The notes under the pieces: generated by a model
Told to the model about the DNA's origin: nothing
The model's input: only the letters and a program-made list of their open reading frames with translations
The model's database searches: none
In this document: one piece after another, positions 32,196 to 43,089 of the stretch
Layout of the letters: the number at the start of each line of letters is the position of its first letter
Position numbering within the stretch: position 1 is the stretch's first letter
Assembly (NCBI GenBank): GCA_029948255.1
Contig: JALIZF010001549.1
Location: 62,001-126,000, forward strand
DNA length: 64,000 nt
Source: Telmatactis stephensoni
Taxonomy: Eukaryota; Cnidaria; Anthozoa; Actiniaria; Isophelliidae
Direction: 5' to 3'
Position numbers and translations under genes: made by a program

Positions 32196-33005
32196 CATTG
32201 CATGGAAGGTCCATTGGCTGGGGAGGGGACTGAGGTGGACGGACCAGGTCGGTGACAGCAACTGCTTGAGAATTGGAGTGATGTGTAGGAATTCCTTTTT
32301 TCTCCTTACCAACCTGGCTGCCGAACATTCTGGAGGCGGTCAATGAGGAACTTTGGCAGTCCATATATATATATAGTAAAGAGCTGTAGCTGTCAAGTGT
32401 TGTTATAATAAATGCATTGACCAGGGTTTCAGTATCTGATTTGACAGGCAATCCCAGACAATCCATGCTTGCGACATGTTGTTCAAGGAGACATGTACTG
32501 ATCAAAAATCACGCCAGTGTTTCTTGCTGAAGCAGATGGATGGATAATCTCGGTATTCAATCGATGGACGTGGACGGCGGTGGGCGCTCAGCATCAAAAA
32601 TTCCGTTTTTTCTCCATATAGCTTTAGCTCATTACATAACACCCATGAGCCAATCTCTTTTACACAAGGTATAGCTTTGTGTCATCCGCATAGAGATGAA
32701 AACCAAGACCATGGCGCCTGATAATATAGGCGACTGGTGCGGAGTCAGCACATACAGTATTGGGCAAAGGACTGACCCTTGAGACACTGCAGATGGTATT
32801 AACAGCGGATTTGACTCCATCGACTATTATTACCTCCTTTCGATCTAACAGTAGGAGCACGTCACATTTGTGGCTGTCTTTAGCACGTAGGATATCGTCT
32901 TGTACATTCAAGAGAGAGCAGTCTCTGTGCTATGGAAGCGTTTGTACACTAACTGGAACATTTCATTGAGATGGTTTTCTGTGAGACAGTCATTCATTTG
33001 GCAGG
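32196..33005 (-). mobile_element. LINE reverse-transcriptase fragment (CR1/L2-like), decayed
   Basis: Minus strand from about 33005 down: KCDVLLLLDRKEVIIVDGVK, then SVLCPILYVL (the PQGSVLGP-type block), RRHGLGFHLYADDTKLYLV with the catalytic YADD, and a region on frames interrupted by indels. Then TETLVNAFIITTLD (32400-32440) and LPKFLIDRLQNV-like sequence near 32330. These are palm and thumb motifs of CR1/L2-type LINEs; endonuclease and 3' end are absent. Confidence 0.75.
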
Positions 33006-33009
33006 CATC

Positions 33010-34430
33010 AGCTATCTCTATTATCTTGGAAACGACCTTAAGGTTTCGAAATGGGTCTGAAATTTGAATAATCATTTGGGTCTTTCTTTAGTTTCGGTTT
33101 CACCATTGTTTGTTTATAAGTTGAGCCTGTATCCTGATTGAAGAGACATATTGATGATGTTTATTACTAAGGATAGGCCATTTGCACTAGCAGGTCATGT
33201 GACCTTATCTCCCATAAACCAAGCATAAAGTTTCTTGCTTCATCTTTGAAAGAAGAATAAACTTTGGGCAAAACCCATATTCAAGTGCTTTTTAAACGAT
33301 TGTGATTGGCTCTCACACATTTTATCTGTCTCTGATTGGTTGTTTGGCTGATAAGCTCTGCCGTTGTCATGAGTACAGTGAAGCAACTGATTGCATGCAG
33401 AAAGTAGAGGCGAGCACAACATTTTTGGAGAGAAAAATACATCAAAAATGCATCAAAATTCCCTCGGATAAGCTGGAAAATCATATGATTATACTAAGAG
33501 ACACAATTTGATAGTCATTGAAAGTAAAAATTGTAGTTTATAAAAGCCGGAAAAAAAAAGCGTATTTCGAGATGGAGGATGACTTGCAAACTGACGGCTG
33601 ACTTCAAAGACCACGCCTGCGAGGAGCTGTTTTCACAGTTTTGTTGGCTAAGTTATCTTCCGTATTGGATAGCCAAGGGCTATTTCTGAATTCTCTGTCC
33701 CAACCGAATGCTGAAGTTAGCCGCTTTGGCGGAAATCCATCGCTGTTGAAGCAGTTGAAGCTAAAGTTTACAAGTCGATTTTCAGTTCCGCGCGCGTCTC
33801 ATTCGCCGATAAACATAATGCTCGTGTTCTATATGTTGACTGAAAGCTAACTAGGTGAGAATTTTGAGTGAGAAATGTAGGTACAAACTTTTCAGCGTTT
33901 TGCATAAATTGCTAAACTTTTATTATTCAACTTAACCCAAAAGCTTTGGAGACACTCCGAAAACATATCTGTCTGCATGTTACTGAACGGGAGAAAAGCT
34001 TTGTTTTGCCATTAAAATTTGTCCTTGAATGTCTTTTGGATTTGTTAATTTGAGTTTTTGGGGCAATTTTTCTTTAAAAATAATGTTCTCCCGGCCTTAA
34101 TTTAAAGGAAAAATCCCTATATTTTTGTCCTCTCATTTCTATTTTTCGCTGAGCGGACGGATATCACCTCGGACGGGGGATATCGCAAGATAACTGTCCG
34201 CTGAAATTGTACCACGTGACCTGCATGTTTCAGCCAATAGGTGCACGTAAAAATTAATCGGCGGGATATAAAAACTATATCTATGACATCTCGTTATTGC
34301 AGATCGCATATAAACTTGTCACTGCATGATACCGATTCATTCAGTATCATGAATAAACCCGCACAGTTATATAGGTTGATGACAAAAAATAAGGATATGA
34401 CAAGGATGAATCAGCCTAGATCTCTTTTAA
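33010..34430. other. Intergenic; interspersed repeat copy
   Basis: 34005-34270 is homologous to 24056-24660 without the PLE palindrome. The rest shows nothing recognisable. Confidence 0.45.
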
Positions 34431-34436
34431 ACTCAC

Positions 34437-34757
34437 AAAACTTACACGTGAAACCAAGGTCTCTACTATGGCCTGTACATCCACCTCCCCATCCATTATG
34501 ACTGCAGTTGGCAATGGAAATTTCTGTACCAGAACAACCAAGCCATTTAAGCCATACTATGCCTTTGACAGGACTAAAGTTTGTGTGTTTCACAACTTGT
34601 ACTTCAGGGTACCCAAACATACGACAAACCACCTCAGCGTCGTTCTTGTCCCATCCTGCATTACATACAGTACCCCACACACCATGATATCTGACTTCAA
34701 GTCGACCAGAATTGGATGACGTTCCTCCAGCTAAACGAACTTGAACCGGTGGAGGAG
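34437..34757 (-). CDS. SRCR exon A of the most intact cassette
   Basis: 321 bp, phase-1 ends (acceptor ATCTACAG before CTCCTCCACC; donor GTGAGT after AAGTTTT). Six cysteines: TVCNAGW, VVCRMFGY, LGCSGTE, ANCSHNGW, GGCTGH and FTCK, the group A pattern without C1 and C4. Domain start VRLAGGTSSNSGRLEV. The partner exon B lies 69 bp upstream across an intron of typical GT-AG form, and joining them keeps frame and gives a Gly/Ala junction. The product would be an extracellular two-SRCR protein segment; the signal peptide, further domains and 3' exons were not identified. It may be functional or a recent pseudogene. Confidence 0.8.
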
Positions 34758-34826
34758 CTGTAGATGGAATTAATACACTTCAACTGACCGTTATCAAGTA
34801 TTTTAACTTACTCTTCAACTCCTCAC

Positions 34827-35153
34827 CTTTATTCACTTGACAAACCACACCAGCATGTTCAATATTTTTGCAGTCGTGTTTTGACCATCCACTATGAGTA
34901 CATTGTGCAATAGACGTTTCATTTCCAGTACATCCAACCTCATCCAAGTGGATTGGAAATGATGCCTTTCCTTCAATGTACTCAATGTAATTTAAAGCTG
35001 CTTTGTAACCAAGCATTCGACAGATCACATGAGCATCCTTTATATCCCAATTATCATCACAGATTGCTCCCCAGGTCCCTTTGTACAGGATTTCTACTTG
35101 ACCAACATGGCTTACATTGGTTCCCGTCAGACGAACTTGAATGGCGTTGTTCT
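34827..35153 (-). CDS. SRCR exon B of the most intact cassette
   Basis: 327 bp, acceptor TTCTCTCAG (before AGAACAACGCC), donor GTGAGG after AATAAAG, both phase 1. It begins IQVRLTGTNVSHVGQVEI and has six cysteines: GAICDDNWD, HVICRMLGY, VGCTGNE, AQCTHSGW, HDCKN and HAGVVC, followed by QVNK. No stops. About 150 bp upstream is a degraded half-SRCR block. Group A SRCR domains are used in scavenger receptors and related surface or secreted animal proteins. Confidence 0.82.
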
Positions 35154-35300
35154 CTGAGAGAAAGAAGTTAACTTTATTTGATTTCTTTAATATTGAATGG
35201 AATAGAATTTCGACATTGTCTTGTGAATTGAACCGCTTTTGCCAAATTTTGTGCTACATTTTTTTTGTTAGTTTGTGGTTGTTGTTGTTGTTTTATATTT

Positions 35301-35395
35301 GTTCTCACTTCTACACGACGTCGACTATCATGCGGTGTTTCACCGTCAAATAAGCGAAGTTAAAAAACAACTTAATTTTCTGTGAGAATTCGAAA
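35301..35395 (-). pseudogene. Half-SRCR block (degraded)
   Basis: The minus strand matches the blocks at 56.5 and 62.7 kb (DGETPHDSRRRVEVRTN is readable) but carries two stop codons in the first strand. It resembles the N-terminal quarter of an SRCR domain. Confidence 0.6.
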
Positions 35396-35399
35396 TTCA

Positions 35400-35962
35400 A
35401 TTGATTTATTTGTATATTTTGAAGATGTTTCTTTCGGTTCTAGGGATGCTACTAATATTGTCATTGGAAGTTTATGTAAATATTGATGATGTCTCATATG
35501 CATGCATAAAATGATGACTCTACACAATCAGTTGACTCCGAAATTATCAAGATCGGATACTTAAAGGGTGCTTGGACGTATTTCGTTACTAAACAACGTG
35601 GTTGCTATACTTAAATGTAGAAGCGAGTGCCAGAGCTCATTAAAGTCCTCGATTTTACGATTTTTTGAGGAAGTGTCACTTTTGGAAATGCCCCGATTCT
35701 TTGGATCTTAAAAGTTCGCATTTCTATCAAGAGAGCGGGAAATTTATTTTTTCTTTCAACTTAATTCAACAAGATATGCTACAAATTTCTCAAATTATTA
35801 GTCCGCTGAAGCTAAGACGTATTCTACAATCTTATACGTGTAAATGACGTATTTTTGTAAATTGCTACAGTCATTTCATACTAACGCTTTTTCATGTAAT
35901 TCCAAAAGTTCCCAAACTTAAAAACAATTACCATAGCTGGAAAGAGCACATGAAAATCAGTA
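35400..35962. other. SRCR-unit upstream sequence, no exon identified
   Basis: 35410-35530 is homologous to 63865-63980 (TTGAAGATGTTTCTTTCGGT, ATTGTCATTGGAAG), showing that the duplicated segment extends at least this far upstream of the cassette. No start exon is evident. Confidence 0.5.
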
Positions 35963-35965
35963 AAA

Positions 35966-36131
35966 CTGTGAAGTTTGAAGGATATAAGTTGAAAAATCAA
36001 GGAGATACGGATTTTCAAAAACCGAAATTTTGTATGAAAACACTTACAGTTATGCAAGAGATACAAACAAATTTCGATTTCTGAAAATTCGTATCTCCTT
36101 GATTTTTCAACTTATGTCCTTCGAACTTCAG
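35966..36131. repeat. Hairpin, 62-bp arms
   Basis: GTTGAAAAATCAAGGAGATA on the left (35989 onward) is mirrored by TATCTCCTTGATTTTTCAAC on the right (ending 36111), within longer imperfect arms; about 40-bp spacer. Confidence 0.75.
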
Positions 36132-36296
36132 ATTTTAGATGTTCAACACTTTATAGTTCGGCTGTGAACAGCTTCAATAATTATGTTTATATTTGGTTAC
36201 ATTGGAGACTTTCACTTACAATGTTTTGACCCATAATTTTGCTTGGTAACAGTCATATTCGCATTCAGCATGAAAAATCAGTTTAGAATAGTTATG

Positions 36297-36565
36297 TTAC
36301 CAGCCTCTACCCCAAAATGCCTCCAGGTATCTGATTTTTCGAAAATGCGCCTAGTCTACGAGACGAATTTTAAAGATGAACCGCGCATAGAACACAAGCA
36401 TGGCATAATATACAAAGTCACCTGCCCAAGTCGAGAATGTTTATCTTCGTACATCGAAGACTGTACGTAAACTCCGAGAGCGTAAAATAGACCACAAGGA
36501 AAGAGAAACAAAATCACCGATTTTCAGACATAGCAAAAACAAAAAACATGACCGAGTTGACATGG
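36297..36565 (+). pseudogene. Penelope-like GIY-YIG endonuclease relic
   Basis: It reads FKDEPRIEHKHGIIYKVTC, CPSREC and SSYIEDC (GIY as GIIY, YIG as YIE, so the glycine is lost). After a frameshift it reads KLRERKIDHKERETKSPIFR and SKNKKHDRVD. The order and the DHKE block match PLE nucleases. Followed by ATA/ATT repeats and a SINE-like GCGC tail (about 36590-36650). Confidence 0.65.
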
Positions 36566-36569
36566 TGGA

Positions 36570-37085
36570 ATAATAATAATTAATAATAATAATTGTTATT
36601 TCATATAGCGCTAATTCCCCAAGGTTCAACAGCGCTTTACAGATGTGTCAAATAGATATAAAATCATCAATAAAATTGATTAAATATAAAAGAAAAATCG
36701 CCAAAGCGCTGCTTTTTGAAGAACAAAACCGAGGCCTCAATGAGCAAGGACAATCAGTTCCTTTCAAACTACTATATTAACAAACTGGGATTTTCTATTT
36801 TATGTATTTTTACTTAAAAAAACTCAGTTTCATTTTTTTGGCAAATTTCCAATTAAAAAGTCTGATGGTAAATGATCTGTTTATCCACCAGCAGCACGAT
36901 TTATCTAAGAAAACGTTTACTTCGTAGAATTTTCTAAAATGGAATAATCCCATTTACTTTGGAACGCCTTTAAATTCCTATTCTAATTTTCCTCTAGCTG
37001 CTAACATCAGTAAGTCTATACATTTTCTTTCATCAATACCGAAACTTGTCGTTATTTTATTTCTCAACAAATTATGACCTATAAA
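36570..37085. other. Intergenic; AAT repeat and CATATAGCGC block
   Basis: An (AAT)n-like tract at about 36568-36596 is followed by a TTTCATATAGCGC...CAGCGCTTTACA block (related words near 24845). No gene. Confidence 0.45.
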
Positions 37086-37089
37086 AATG

Positions 37090-37243
37090 TTTTCAAACTT
37101 TAATCTTGTCAAAGACATAGTATGGCTTAGATACCTCGCTTGTATTGGTACAGAAATGTCCATTGCCAACTGTAGTCATAGTGGATGGGGATATGCATAC
37201 AACTGTCTCCATAGCCATGACGTTGGTGTCACGTGCACGATGG
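37090..37243 (+). pseudogene. SRCR exon A, 3' half, plus strand
   Basis: It opens at FSNFNLVKDIVWLRYLACIG and continues TEMSIANCSHSGWGYAYNC to VTCTM with the donor GTGAGT intact. The first half (two cysteines) and the acceptor are absent. The downstream intron is similar to that after 23.8 kb. Confidence 0.78.
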
Positions 37244-37244
37244 G

Positions 37245-38070
37245 TGAGTTTAAAAAAATACGTGGTTTATCAATTTTTTTCATACCATTCCTGTGTTCCT
37301 CTAACTTACCAATATCTCAAACATAACTTCGTCAGGATTTTAGTAAATTGCGTAACATGACAATTATTATAACAGCTTGTTGCATGTACATGTCTTGCTT
37401 TTGCAGTCGCTGTTCCTCATGTTACAGTAAATAGTACATCATCAGTGTCACTTGTCAGGCAAGGAAATATAGCAAAAGGCCATCAATTTCTTTTTAACAG
37501 TTACACGTAAGAGACCACACAATCATTTTTATGCGCCTCGTCCTGTGGAAACTAGAGTAGATTTCATATGACTGTGAAAAATTTCAAATGTTTCTATAAA
37601 CATCACAGCACTGACACGTTCACAGCACGGCGCGGTCCGTTTCAGCTTTGATGTTGTTGGTCGATAGGGAATCCAGTACAAAGGCATCCGAGGTCGGGAG
37701 CTGCAGTGACGTTGTTGAATTTCTGTGTGTGTATGGAGCTCAAACAAATAAATATCTGCAACTAATGTGGATACGAAACATCTATTGGACAGTGCACACA
37801 ATCTTCCTTGTTAATTGTGATTACAAGAAAGCAAGATCGAGACCTTAGGCCGCGGTATGATAAGTAAAATCAAGTCCAACCAATTTGTACTTCTTACTCT
37901 AAATTGAAGAGCTGCGATTAGGAAAAAATCCAAAAAGCTTTTTTAGACATTGCAATATTACGTAGCAGACTAAAACTGAAACAATGAAAGTTTATATGAA
38001 AGTTGATTAAACAACAAATTATAGTCTTTGAAAAAAAAAAACACACACACTAAAAACACGTTTTCGTTCA
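37245..38070. other. Between two oppositely oriented SRCR fragments
   Basis: The first 120 bp are SRCR-intron-like; the remainder is unrecognised. Confidence 0.45.
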
Positions 38071-38074
38071 AACT

Positions 38075-38285
38075 TGCACGTGACACCGACATCGTAGCTA
38101 TGGACACAGCTAATTCCCCATCCAACATGACTACAGTTGGCTATGGACATTTCTGTACCAGTACAACCAAGCCGGTCAAGCCATACTATGCCTTTGGCAG
38201 GACTAAAGTTTGTGTGTTTCACAACTTGTACTCCAGGGTACCCTAGCATACGACAAACCACCTCAGCGTCGTTCTTGTCCCACCA
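38075..38285 (-). pseudogene. SRCR exon A, 3' two-thirds, minus strand
   Basis: It reads DKNDAEVVCRMLGYPGVQVV, FSPAKGIVWLDRLGCTGTE and ANCSHVGWGISCVHSYD to VTCK. The first cysteine and acceptor are lost at 38285, where ATTAGGTATATTAGG repeats begin, and the donor is changed (AAGTTTGAACG). Confidence 0.78.
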
Positions 38286-38587
38286 AGGTATATTAGGTAT
38301 ATTAGGATGATTAGGTATATCTCGAATTAAAAGCTCCAAATTACATTGTTCTACTGTATGAAAAGCCTGTCTCTGAAAGCTATTTTCTTTGAAGTCGGCC
38401 ATCTTGCATTCCTAAAGTTCCTGGCTTGCCTTCACTACGAAGAGTTTGCACGCGCTCAAAGGTGAAGAATGAAGGGCATTGTTTCTTACGCTCTTAACCA
38501 ATCAGGAGTGCAACGTCACCGATTGCGCAAGAATGCCGCATTCCGAACCCCAACATAGACCCAAAAAATTCGGTTTGCATTTTATAA

Positions 38588-38626
38588 CTCGTTCCCGGCC
38601 TACGGCCTGGGCACGAGTAAAAAGGC
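38588..38626. mobile_element. Terminus of the ACTCGTGCCCAGG element family
   Basis: The hairpin CGTTCCCGGCC..GGCCTGGGCACGAGT followed by AAAAA is the inverted terminal structure of the 20.0-20.7 kb element. The other end is not recognisable; the DNA abuts a LINE on the right. Confidence 0.6.
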
Positions 38627-39382
38627 AACACTAATAATCCTGCAAATGTTCGCCCCATTACTTTAGAATCCATACCTTTAAAAGTGTTTACCTCGCGTCT
38701 CTTAACTCGATCTTCCGTTTTCTCACTGTCAACAATTTAATTGAACATAACATCCAAAAAGGTTTTACCCCTGGTTTATCAGGAACCTTGGAACACACCT
38801 CACAGATGGCAAATATCATCAACAAAGCTCGCGCGCGCATTAAACAACGCTCCTTGGTCATAACTCTATTAGATCTTAGAAATGCTTTCGGTGAAGTCCA
38901 TCATAATTTGATCCAATCTGTCCTCGCTTATCACCACATTCCTGAACACATTAAAACCCTTATCAAAAGCTTGTACACTGACTTTAAAACATCCATGATC
39001 ACTCATGATTTTAATACTCCATTTATCACTGTTGGTCGTGGTGTCCTCCAAGTTACTGCCTTAGTCCTTTACTGTTTAATCTGTTTTAATACCTTCATCC
39101 AGCATATTGAAGAAGATAAATATCGTCAGTTTGGATTCTCCTTTATAGATATTGGCCTATTTTTAAACCCTATTCATTGGTTTCAATTCGCCGATGCTGC
39201 TGCTGTGATAACTAGTCTGAAATCTGAAAACCAACATCTCTTAAATCGTTTTAGTATATGTTGTAAGTGGGCTGACATGATTGTTAGGGTGGATAAATGT
39301 AGCACTTTTGGAATAAAGAAATACGTCACTAAATCAGTTCAACACCTCCCGAAATTTATTATTAACAATGCCCTCGTCCCTT
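38627..39382 (+). mobile_element. LINE reverse transcriptase, 5' piece (interrupted at TCCCTT)
   Basis: It reads NPANVRPITLESIPLKVF, then after one frameshift NNLIEHNIQKGFTPGLSGTL, RSLVITLLDLRNAFGEVHHN, VGRGVLQ and LNPIHWFQFADAAAV (the FADD box with a substitution). It continues VDKCSTFGIKK to INNALVP. The frame resumes after the 8.7-kb insertion at 48089. Non-LTR reverse transcriptase; I do not assign the clade. Confidence 0.8.
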
Positions 39383-39930
39383 AGGCCTACTCCGGGCCCA
39401 AAAGACGTCTTAAGCTGCCGCGGCTAAGGGCGGCTTAAGGCGGCTTAAGGATTTTTGAGGGAAAATTTACCCGCGTCTTAGTGTGGCTTAGGGCGGCTTA
39501 AGCCAGCCTAAGGCATCTTAAGGCGGCTTAAGACAATTAAATGCAATCAAGAACATCATTACATTGTACTCACAATGATAAAAAAATGTAGTACTAGTCT
39601 ACATTACACCTTATTTAAGCCTGTTACACATTAAAATGGAAAGTTATTACTGTATGTCAGTAATTCAATAAGAAAGTAAGCTTGTACCCTATCGTAGAAG
39701 TTTGGCATACAATATGGTATTGTATGCCAAACTGTATGTTGGTAAGTCAATAAATATGCAAGTCAATTATCAGTAAGCTTTTACCTTAACTTAGCAGTTT
39801 GACATTTAATAAAGTATTGAAATTGTTTATAAATATAGTCCTTTAACCTGTTAAACTATTATAATTGTTATTAAAACTGTTATTAACACAATTTTAGGTT
39901 TTCTGTTTTTATTCAATTGACGTGTAAGCC

Positions 39931-40066
39931 ATTAAGATTTTGATTGGAAATCTAAATTATGAGTAAAACTGGTCAGAGAATCATCCTGATTATGAATTCT
40001 ATGGTATATGCATAACTTATCACACATGTCATCCTTCAATGCAGTGTTGAACATCTTGTTTGTGTA
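39931..40066 (-). CDS. Candidate terminal exon of the 8.7-kb element
   Basis: After a good acceptor (CTTTTTCATACAG) 44 codons are open to a TAA: it starts YTNKMFNTALKDDMCDKLCI and later reads NQDDSLTSF. About 25 bases after the stop lies AATAAA (minus strand, near 39905). Acceptor, composition and polyadenylation signal look like a last exon. No family recognised. Confidence 0.3.
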
Positions 40067-40312
40067 CTGTATGAAAAAGGCAAATATTAAAATGCAATGT
40101 AGACCTATAGAAATATATAAAATAATTTTGTAATAAACAATTTTAATATAATTATTAAATAATTATTTACTTTATAAGATAAGAGCATTTTGATTTAAGG
40201 GGAAGCATTTTCCTCATGGACATATATTAGTTTATTTGCTTTTAAAATATGTGATTCCTTTTTACAGTGCTGGATTTATGATTTAGTAGGTCACTGCTAA
40301 GTTTAATGTTTC

Positions 40313-40455
40313 ACACAACATTCAATAGAAATGTCGATTCTTTCAAATGTTTCAGTCAATTTTTTTGACGATGCCTTGTTCAAGCTTACTTGCAAATTTG
40401 GATTTTCCATCAATTTTTCCACTCTGTTGAACAGGACTTTATCCTTCTCTGGAAT
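40313..40455 (-). CDS. Candidate internal exon of the 8.7-kb element
   Basis: The minus frame reads RRWIPEKDKVLFNRVEKLME, NPNLQVSLNKASSKKLTETF and ERIDISIECCVKH before TAA. It has the look of a charged helical protein. Whether it is spliced to the neighbouring candidate exon is not established. Confidence 0.25.
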
Positions 40456-40779
40456 CCACCTTCTCTGGAATCTTAACTTGTATTAATCCATCGGCGAACA
40501 AACTAAGCACTGCAATATCATACTTTGACCCGCAAACCAAAGTCTTTCGGATGCAAAAATGGCGATTAATGGCCACTAGTTATCAGCTTTGCTTCTGGAA
40601 GTTAACTTCACAATAATTCTTGTACTTTGGTTTTCATTCTCGGCTTCTCCCCTTGCCTTCGGGACTTCGATCCATAGTTCTTTGTTGGATCGCTACTATG
40701 ACCAGACTTCCTTGGTATTTGTGTCTAACATTATTTTAAAAAACAGTCTTGCAACAGCTAAAATCACTTCGGTAGCCGC

Positions 40780-40995
40780 CATCTTACATTTTACCCAGCA
40801 TCCCCTGCAATACGACTGTTACTGATTGCAGAGTTGGGCTTCCTGTGGGTTACGTAGACTGGGAACGAGTTGTACTAAAAATGGCGGATGACATGAGTCG
40901 AATGCAAGTAGAGTTAGATGAAGCTATGGATTTCCTTTCGCTGCCTGCACTTTTCAATAAAAGAAAGAAAAATGAATGGGGAATGAATCCGTGAA
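40780..40995. other. Two divergent short frames starting with ATGGCGG
   Basis: On minus from about 40781: MAATEVILAVARLFFKIMLD then a stop. On plus from 40880: MADDMSRMQVELDEAMDFLS to NEWGMNP. The start codons are about 100 bp apart and could share a promoter. Evidence is weak. Confidence 0.2.
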
Positions 40996-41271
40996 CAGGA
41001 GTTGGTAAGCTTGAATGCCATACATTTCTAACATCCATGAAACTTACTGAAACAAGAACTGCTTAATTATATGTGTATAATTTTCACACCAAGCTTGACT
41101 GTGCAAATAAACGAAGTTATAAGTCATATTTGTAAAGATAAACTCCATTAAGATTCAATTTACGAGAAAGAGTAATTGTAAACTGAAAAATACCTTAAGA
41201 ACCACGGTTCAATGTGAATATAATTTAAGAATACAATTTTATAATTTATATTTGAGCAGTGATATTTTTTA

Positions 41272-42407
41272 GAATCGTATAGCAAACTGCTAAATCACGT
41301 GCTGATTGGTCGAGAAGGATGGTGATATTTTGTGGAATCGAGGGGCTTCCATTTACGTCCGCATATAAATGATTATCAATTTCTTTCTAGTCAAATTTGG
41401 CTAATCCTTTCTATACAAAAGTGTTTTACTCCTTCATTGCACTTTTAGAATAAATTTAGAATATTTTCATCTCCAATCATACAATCTTTCGAAAAATATT
41501 AAAACAAATACAAACAAAAACTAAATTAAAAGGAAAACGATCATAAACAGCTGCACCGTCGACAGACATGTTCAGCCCGGTTTTCAACTTACTTTCAAAA
41601 ATGTTCTTGCCCTAAAAGATTTGCTTACACATCCAAAGAAGAAAAGGTAAACATGAGTGAATACTTCAGTCTTTCTAGAGTACTGTATAAGCCTATTTAT
41701 TATATTTCTGATGAGCAGGAGAAACAACATGCCGAAAATCAGTTCAAAGACAAGACAACAATTGATTTTTAGAAAATCTTAACAAAATTAATTGTTCAAA
41801 ACAGTATTTTCCTTAAGGAAAGTTCATTTTTGAGTTTGTTTTAAGCCAAAATCTAGCGAAGTACTAGTCCTAGCGACTTCAACTCATGCAACTCTCCGTG
41901 TCTAGCGTCTCTTCACTGATCGAACCTGTGACCTAAAAACTCCGACAAAGTGTTAAACTAGTTTTTCAAACATCAAAAGATAAAAAGCTTGATATGAGAG
42001 CTATTAAAATTAGATAACTTAAATGCTTACCGTTTTTCTGTTCAACGGTACTAGTGACTAACAGAGTCAGTGATCCAAACGAAATTTTCCCGGTTCTAGC
42101 TAGAACGTCTTGTTTTGCCGCTCATGAGACAACTTAGACAACTGTTCCTCCAGGAGAATTCCCACCGGTGATTCTTCATTTCCATTGCAGTAAAAGAAAG
42201 TTTGTTTCGACGTAATTTGATCAGAAATTTGCTCCTCACGACGAAGCCCGGTTTGCAAAGGTGGTTTTCATTCATGCTTTATACAGCTTCAACCTGATTC
42301 GTCAGTTAGTTTTGTTTGCTGGTTATGAAATGGCTTCCCGTGCGCTCGCAGCAAAATTGTGAAAAACTAGTATTATTTAACTTTTTTTCTTGTCTGCTAT
42401 ACGATTC
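41272..42407. mobile_element. Possible TIR element, GAATCGTATAGCA ends
   Basis: GAATCGTATAGCAAAC (41272-41287) and inverted GAATCGTATAGCAGAC (42392-42407) match at 15 of 16 positions. No coding capacity recognised between them. Confidence 0.45.
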
Positions 42408-42411
42408 AAGG

Positions 42412-42549
42412 AAAATTCATTGGCTCGACTCGTGAATTCCACGTTGAATTCACTCGAAAAGGCGATATCGCACTCGTCGCTTCGCGACTCGTGCGATATC
42501 GCTTTTCTCATGAATTCAACGTGGAATTCCCTCGTCAGCCAATGAATTT
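42412..42549. mobile_element. Hairpin MITE
   Basis: Arms of about 65 bp (AAATTCATTGGC ... GGCGATATCGCACTCG and its inverse) with a TTC loop near 42481. Contains paired GTGAATTCCACGTTGAATTC-type blocks. Confidence 0.75.
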
Positions 42550-43089
42550 ACCTATAATATAATACAGTATTAAAGTTTAATATTGCCAGTAGAAATCCTT
42601 GTAATACGTGATTGGGAAATGATAAAATTTACTGATCGACTTAAAGAAAAAGAAACTATTGATTTTCCTCAAATGTTGGACTTTGAATGTCCAAGTGTCT
42701 AAGTCTCAACTGAATATTATATGGACCTTCAATTTTTATTCTTGTATTTGTCTCATAATTTGAATTATTATTTTTCCTTGCTTTGATCTGTATATTTTGT
42801 AAACTTCCAGCATCCACAATCCTTATCTTAAAACAATATAATAAGTTTCCATGTTGTCATAGACATGAAGTAATTCAATCTCAGACAATTTGAAATTGAT
42901 TTTTGAATGAAAGGAAATTAGGAAATTATGAATTAGATTCAGAGTTAAGAACTGTAACAAGTAAGTAAGTACTTATCTGGTGCGTAAACATGGCCGACGG
43001 CCACGTTTTTCTTCGCTCCCTACTTCTGTACCTGTTTCTAGCCTATGGCTCAAATTTTCTTAATGGAACCTATTCGTTTATAGGTTCTA

